DNA from: Paracoccaceae bacterium
GTDB taxonomy: Bacteria; Pseudomonadota; Alphaproteobacteria; Rhodobacterales; Rhodobacteraceae
Assembly (NCBI GenBank): GCA_024742835.1
Contig: JANSXS010000001.1
Coordinates: 124,001-188,000 of the forward strand
Direction of reading: 5' to 3'
DNA length: 64,000 bases
The notes below the pieces were generated by a model that did no database searches, had not been told where the DNA came from, and saw only the letters and a list, made by a program, of their open reading frames with translations. Position numbers and translations under genes: made by a program. Each line of letters starts with the position of its first letter. Positions within the stretch are counted from its first letter, which is position 1. Below are positions 59,964-64,000 of the stretch, in pieces.

Positions 59964-61613
59964 ATGATTAACCGATATTTGATTGGATTTATATGTGTTG
60001 CCGGTGTCACGGTTGCAGGTGTCGATTATCTTAATCAAAGCCAGAAGGCCGACCTGCCGCTTGGGGCGCTGTCCTGGTCTGAATATGCCGACACCGTGCC
60101 GCAGCGGATCAACGGCGCCAGGGCCGAGGCAAGCGCCGCTGCCGCCGAAAAAGAGCGCAAGGCCGCATGGCGCCGGGGCGGGGTGGAGTTCCTGCCCGAA
60201 GCCCCCGACGGCTGGACCCGCCGTGCCCTTATGGAGGGCGATGACAGCGCCATCATGCCACCGGATAAAAGCACATCGAATGATGGTGCAGGCCAGACGC
60301 TTTTGCAGCAGATGGAACGCCGCGAAAACGTCAAGAAAGCCCGAAAACGCGCCACCCGCAGTTACGTTTACGAGCGTGGCAGCGAAACCGTCTTCGTGGA
60401 GGTCAGGCTTCAGGAAAAGCCCAACAGCAATTCGCTGACCGGTCTGGTGGGCACCATGCTGAGCAATGAGGATTTCGGCGGGTCGCAGAATACTCTGGGC
60501 TATACCACGATTGGCGGCGTGCCCTTTGTCGAAGACCTGTTTTTCGGCGGACGCAAGTTTCACTACCGTGTGCTGGAGGGCCGGATCGGCTTTGGTGACG
60601 AAGTGCATATCCGTGTTCACGCCAATGCCGGAAGCGCCGGGACAAACGAGATCCTGACCGCCATCGACTATGACGGGCTGAACGCGCTCTTGCCGATGCC
60701 GATGCAACAGGTCGGCAACGATGCAGACCTGCCCGATGGGGCGGACCCTGCCGAATTCGCGCTGGCGCTTGACGGGCTTTACGACGAGTTCATGCGATTG
60801 CGCGCCCGCGAGGCGCAGTACCGGATCGACAACATCGACACCAACGCATTGGTATTCAATACCTATGCCGAACAGTTGGATGAGGGCGCAATGCGCGACA
60901 TCACCGGCACCGGGGAAATGGATCTGGGCACCCTGATCGACGTTGCCTATCGCACCGCCGCCGCTGCGGTCTGGTCCGGCAAGTCGCCTGACGATGTCCA
61001 AAGCGATGTGACCCGCATGGTGGAAACGGCCGTCACGCTGGCCGATGCCGAAACGGCGGCCATGGCCGGGATGGGCGATGACGCGCCCGCCCCGGCGATG
61101 TCGCCCGAACTGGCGGCGGAACTGGGTCTTGATGCGCCCGCCCCTCCCCCTGCCGCGCCTCGATCTTCGGCGACGGATACGGGCCCGGAACAGACCGCGC
61201 AGGCCAGCCGTGGGCGCGCCATGATGCAGATCGACGCCGACGCGACGAAGGCGGCAGGCGGCAATGTCATGTCCAAACCCGTCGACGCGGCGGATTTTGC
61301 CCGCTTCAAGGCGGACCGCGCAGCAACGCAAACCGAATTGCAGCTTGGTCTGATGGTGGTGGCGCGCGCGTTCGAGACAAAGCACAACATGCCTGCCGAA
61401 AGCTGCGCCTTTGTCGAGGCCAGACACCGGCTGGAATGCGACGCGCCGCCGAAAAAGCCCGCGGGCGGCATCCTTGGCATGGTCAGCAAGGTGATGGATA
61501 GCCAGACAAACCAGCCGCAGGGTCTTCAGACCGGTGAAATGCCAAAGCGGCTGGAGCTTTCGAATGGCGGCAATTCCGGTGGCAGCCGCTGCGTGGGCAG
61601 CTTCTGCGACTGA
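59964..61613 (+). CDS. Large membrane-anchored or exported protein of unknown function
   Basis: A 549-residue protein not recognised. One N-terminal membrane segment (YLIGFICVAGVTVAGVDYL, residues 5-23) could be a signal anchor. An Ala/Glu-rich helix follows (about 50-70), then a possible beta domain (about 130-220; GYTTIGGVPFVEDLFFGGRK), and a helical region about 245-340. A Pro/Ala-rich linker follows (about 370-405) and a Cys-containing C-terminus (ESCAFVEARHRLECDAPP, GGSRCVGSFCD) with four cysteines, suggesting disulphides outside the cytoplasm. GGAGGG precedes ATG 59964. A terminator follows. Confidence 0.75.
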   Translation: MINRYLIGFICVAGVTVAGVDYLNQSQKADLPLGALSWSEYADTVPQRINGARAEASAAAAEKERKAAWRRGGVEFLPEAPDGWTRRALMEGDDSAIMPPDKSTSNDGAGQTLLQQMERRENVKKARKRATRSYVYERGSETVFVEVRLQEKPNSNSLTGLVGTMLSNEDFGGSQNTLGYTTIGGVPFVEDLFFGGRKFHYRVLEGRIGFGDEVHIRVHANAGSAGTNEILTAIDYDGLNALLPMPMQQVGNDADLPDGADPAEFALALDGLYDEFMRLRAREAQYRIDNIDTNALVFNTYAEQLDEGAMRDITGTGEMDLGTLIDVAYRTAAAAVWSGKSPDDVQSDVTRMVETAVTLADAETAAMAGMGDDAPAPAMSPELAAELGLDAPAPPPAAPRSSATDTGPEQTAQASRGRAMMQIDADATKAAGGNVMSKPVDAADFARFKADRAATQTELQLGLMVVARAFETKHNMPAESCAFVEARHRLECDAPPKKPAGGILGMVSKVMDSQTNQPQGLQTGEMPKRLELSNGGNSGGSRCVGSFCD

Positions 61614-61644
61614 TCCGGTCAGAGCCGGCGATCAGGACATATCG

Positions 61645-61681
61645 CGCGCGGTCCCTTCACAGGGGGCCGCGCGTCGTTTTT
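61645..61681 (+). terminator. Rho-independent terminator after the unknown exported protein
   Basis: CGCGCGG (61645-61651) pairs with CCGCGCG (61667-61673), supplemented by CCC/GGG inside, around TTCACA; TCG and TTTTTG follow. Strong hairpin and T-run; ends the transcript from 59964. Confidence 0.8.
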
Positions 61682-61766
61682 GTTCCGTCGAATGTCGGCT
61701 GAACCCGCCTTGCAGCGACAGGCGTGCTAAATATCTCGCAAAGAGGCACGCAAGGAGTCGCAGCCC

Positions 61767-64000
61767 ATGAAAACCCAAGTCAAAGCTCTTGTCGTCGGTG
61801 GTGGCGCCGTTGGCACCTCTGTTGCGTATCATCTGGCCAAGGCCGGGTGGGACGATGTCATGCTGATCGAGCGTGATGAGCTGACAAGCGGCTCCACATG
61901 GCACGCGGCAGGCCTTCTGCCCTATTTCAACATGTCCTTCGCCACGACCCATATCCACGATTATTCCATCAAGTATTACAAGACACTGGAAGAAGAAACC
62001 GGCCTGAACCCGGGCTTTTTCGTGGTGGGCAACCTGCGCATGGCGCAGACCGCCGAGCGCATGGACGAATACATGCTTTATGCCAGCACCGCCGAAACCT
62101 GCGGTGTGCCCTATGAGTGGATGACGCCCGCCCAGATCAAGGAGCGGTGGCCGCTGGTCAATACCGATGACCTGAAGGGCGCGATCTATCACCCGACGGA
62201 TGGCTACATAAACCCCGCCGACGTGACCATGGCGATGGCCAAGGGCGCGCGCCAGCGCGGTGTCGTGATCGAGCGGAAATGGCAGGCTGACGGGTACGAG
62301 TGGAAGGGCGATCACTGGGATGTCACTCTGACCAAGATGGTCGAGAAGGGCGGCAACCTTGTCCCTTCCGAGGAACAGATCGTGGTCAGCGCCGAACATG
62401 TCGTGACAGCCAGCGGCAACCACGCGCAGCGCACGGCAAAGCTTCTGGGGATCAAGACGCCCGCGATCCCGGTCGAGCATCAGTTCATCGTGACAGAGCC
62501 CGACCCCGCGCTGGTCGAATATCGCAACGCGGGCAACCCCGAACATCCCGTCCTGCGCGACGCGGATTCCAAGTGGTATGTGCGCGAAGAGCGCGGCGGC
62601 TGGATTCTCGGCCCGTATGAATTGAACGCGCCCGCGCGGTTTGAATATGCGGTCCCTGACAGCTTCCGCGCCGATCTCTTCCCGCTCGACCTGGACCGGA
62701 TAGAGGAAGAATACATGTCCATGATCCACCGGCTTCCCTCGTCGGAAACCGTGGGTCTCAAGGATGATTACAACGGGCCGATCTGTTACACGCCCGATGG
62801 CAACCCGCTGGTCGGCCCCGCGCCCGGCCTGCGCAACATGTGGCTGGCAGAGGGCTTTTCCTTTGGCATCACCGCTGCGGGCGGCACCGGCTATTACCTT
62901 GCGCAGCTTATGGTCGAGGGCGAAGCCGAGATCGACATGGCCTCGCTTGATCCCAAGCGGTTCTCAAGCAACTGGATGACCACCGAATACGCCGCCCGCA
63001 AGGACGAGGAAGCCTACGAGCACGTCTATATCCTGCGCCACCCGGATGAAGAGCGCCTCGCCTGCCGCCCGCTGCGCACGGCCCCGGCCTATGACCGGCA
63101 AAAGGCGCGCGGCGCGCAGTTCGGTTTTGTGAACGGTTGGGAGCGGCCCAACTATTTCGGCCCGCTCGACGCGCCGGAAAACTTTGACCACGACGCGCGC
63201 AGCTTCCGGCGCGGTGGTTGGTGGGACTATGCAAAGGCCGAGGCCGAGGCAGTCCGCAACGGCGTGGGCCTGATCGACGCCACCGCCTTCACCAAGCATG
63301 TGGTCAAGGGACCGGGCGCGACCGCCTTTCTTGACTGGTTCACCTGCAACAAGCTGCCCCGCGTGGGCCGCATCAACCTGACATACGCGCTGACTGCGCA
63401 TGGCACGACCCGTACGGAATACACCATCGTGCGGCAGGCCGAGCATCAGTATTACCTCGTCTCCGCAGGCGCGTGGACGGAGTATGATTCCGATTACCTG
63501 CGCAAGGCCGCCGAGGACAAGATGGCCGAGTTCGGCCATATCGAGATCCAGGACGTGACCACGCAATTCGGTGTCTTCGCCATCGCCGGGCCGAAATCAC
63601 GCGATGTGCTGGCCGAGGTGATCAAGGATGCCGATCCGGCCACGGCGCTGTCGAACAAGCGGTTCCCGTGGCTTTCGGCGCAGCGCGTTGAACTGGGCAT
63701 GTGCCCGGTCAACGCGATCCGCGTGGCCTATACCGGAGAGCTGGGATGGGAGCTGCATCACCCGATGGAAATGCAGAACTACCTGTTCGACCTGCTGGAA
63801 AAGGCGGGCGAAAAGCACGGGATGAAGCTGGTCGGCGCGCGCGCGCAGAACTGGCTGCGGCAGGAGAAATCCTATCGCGCTTTCGGCAACGAGCTTGGCC
63901 GCGACGCCACCCCGCTGGAGGCAGACCTTCCGCGCTTTGTTGATCTGGACAAGGACTTCCACGGCAAGGCCAAGCTGGAGGAAACCGGTATCCGCTCGAA
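61767..64000 (+). CDS. FAD-dependent dimethylglycine/sarcosine dehydrogenase-like protein with GcvT domain (3' end cut)
   Basis: At least 744 residues. An N-terminal FAD domain (ALVVGGGAVGTSVAYHLAKA) has SGSTWHAAGLLPYF, where the His is the usual covalent flavin site of this family; GYINPADV and the C-terminal ITAAGGTGYYLAQLM close the oxidase part (to about 400). Then a FAO/GcvT-like folate-binding region begins (SFRRGGWWDYAKAEAEAVRN, GLIDATAFTKHVVKGPGA, YTGELGWELHHP). Such enzymes oxidatively demethylate dimethylglycine, sarcosine or related amines and pass the methyl to tetrahydrofolate. Substrate uncertain. ATG 61767 follows AAGGAGTCGCAGCC. The frame remains open at base 64000. Confidence 0.9.
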   Translation, partial: MKTQVKALVVGGGAVGTSVAYHLAKAGWDDVMLIERDELTSGSTWHAAGLLPYFNMSFATTHIHDYSIKYYKTLEEETGLNPGFFVVGNLRMAQTAERMDEYMLYASTAETCGVPYEWMTPAQIKERWPLVNTDDLKGAIYHPTDGYINPADVTMAMAKGARQRGVVIERKWQADGYEWKGDHWDVTLTKMVEKGGNLVPSEEQIVVSAEHVVTASGNHAQRTAKLLGIKTPAIPVEHQFIVTEPDPALVEYRNAGNPEHPVLRDADSKWYVREERGGWILGPYELNAPARFEYAVPDSFRADLFPLDLDRIEEEYMSMIHRLPSSETVGLKDDYNGPICYTPDGNPLVGPAPGLRNMWLAEGFSFGITAAGGTGYYLAQLMVEGEAEIDMASLDPKRFSSNWMTTEYAARKDEEAYEHVYILRHPDEERLACRPLRTAPAYDRQKARGAQFGFVNGWERPNYFGPLDAPENFDHDARSFRRGGWWDYAKAEAEAVRNGVGLIDATAFTKHVVKGPGATAFLDWFTCNKLPRVGRINLTYALTAHGTTRTEYTIVRQAEHQYYLVSAGAWTEYDSDYLRKAAEDKMAEFGHIEIQDVTTQFGVFAIAGPKSRDVLAEVIKDADPATALSNKRFPWLSAQRVELGMCPVNAIRVAYTGELGWELHHPMEMQNYLFDLLEKAGEKHGMKLVGARAQNWLRQEKSYRAFGNELGRDATPLEADLPRFVDLDKDFHGKAKLEETGIRS

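Overview
The window is high-GC DNA (I estimate 62-65 percent) with densely packed, often 4-base-overlapping operons. The gene content (a C-P lyase operon interrupted by a HAD gene, Tat-exported UrtA-like binding protein, GcvT-fused FAD dehydrogenase, tRNA-Gln-UUG, periplasmic glucan synthase) points to an alphaproteobacterium of the Rhodobacterales, probably the Roseobacter group. I saw no plasmid or prophage core; the only mobile DNA is a decayed integrase and IS30 fragment next to tRNA-Gln.

Layout. (1) 1-9200: phosphonate use. phnG-phnH-phnI-HAD-phnJ runs leftward off the edge. phnF diverges from it. phnC-phnD-phnE-phnE plus a hexapeptide transferase run leftward behind an 11-bp-phased Pho-box array. 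(2) 9222-14665: a small lipoprotein-like gene and a 1644-residue secreted metallophosphoesterase/5'-nucleotidase with CHRD and RTX parts, both behind Pho-box-like sites, so this whole end looks phosphate-controlled. An intergenic stretch with nested inverted repeats follows. (3) 14997-20176: a tightly coupled cluster (GT4 glycosyltransferase, IMPase-fold phosphatase, unknown protein, MDR dehydrogenase, PTPS-like protein without its catalytic triad, methyltransferase, RibD-C reductase) that looks like a pathway for a modified pteridine or flavin-like compound. (4) 20324-26917: OpgH-type glucosyltransferase, YceI, and an operon of EEP phosphatase, CDP-alcohol phosphatidyltransferase, phosphoglycerol-transferase-like enzyme and a flippase-like membrane protein. 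(5) 27053-28211: two DUF2795-type proteins.

(6) 28490-50812 is the most striking part: about 22 kb devoted to small amides and urea. AmiC and AmiR (amide sensor and ANTAR antiterminator) are followed by a structured leader, a urease operon in the unusual order E-F-AB(fused)-C-G-D, aliphatic amidase AmiE, and a MoxR/vWA pair of the NorQ/NorD type. Then, behind a good sigma-54 promoter, comes a UrtABCDE-like transporter, both subunits of N,N-dimethylformamidase, and four accessory genes, one a Rieske-oxygenase homologue that has lost its metal ligands. Together they could import, hydrolyse and draw nitrogen from formamide, dimethylformamide, acetamide and urea.

(7) 50858-55539: a YhaO/YhaN-like nuclease-ATPase pair. 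(8) 55600-56389: repeat, IS30 and integrase debris, tRNA-Gln. (9) 56486-64000: SH3 protein, 2-hydroxyacid dehydrogenase, gamma-glutamyltransferase, a large unknown exported protein and the start of a dimethylglycine/sarcosine dehydrogenase-like gene cut by the window edge.

All family calls are from motif reading by eye; no database search was run.
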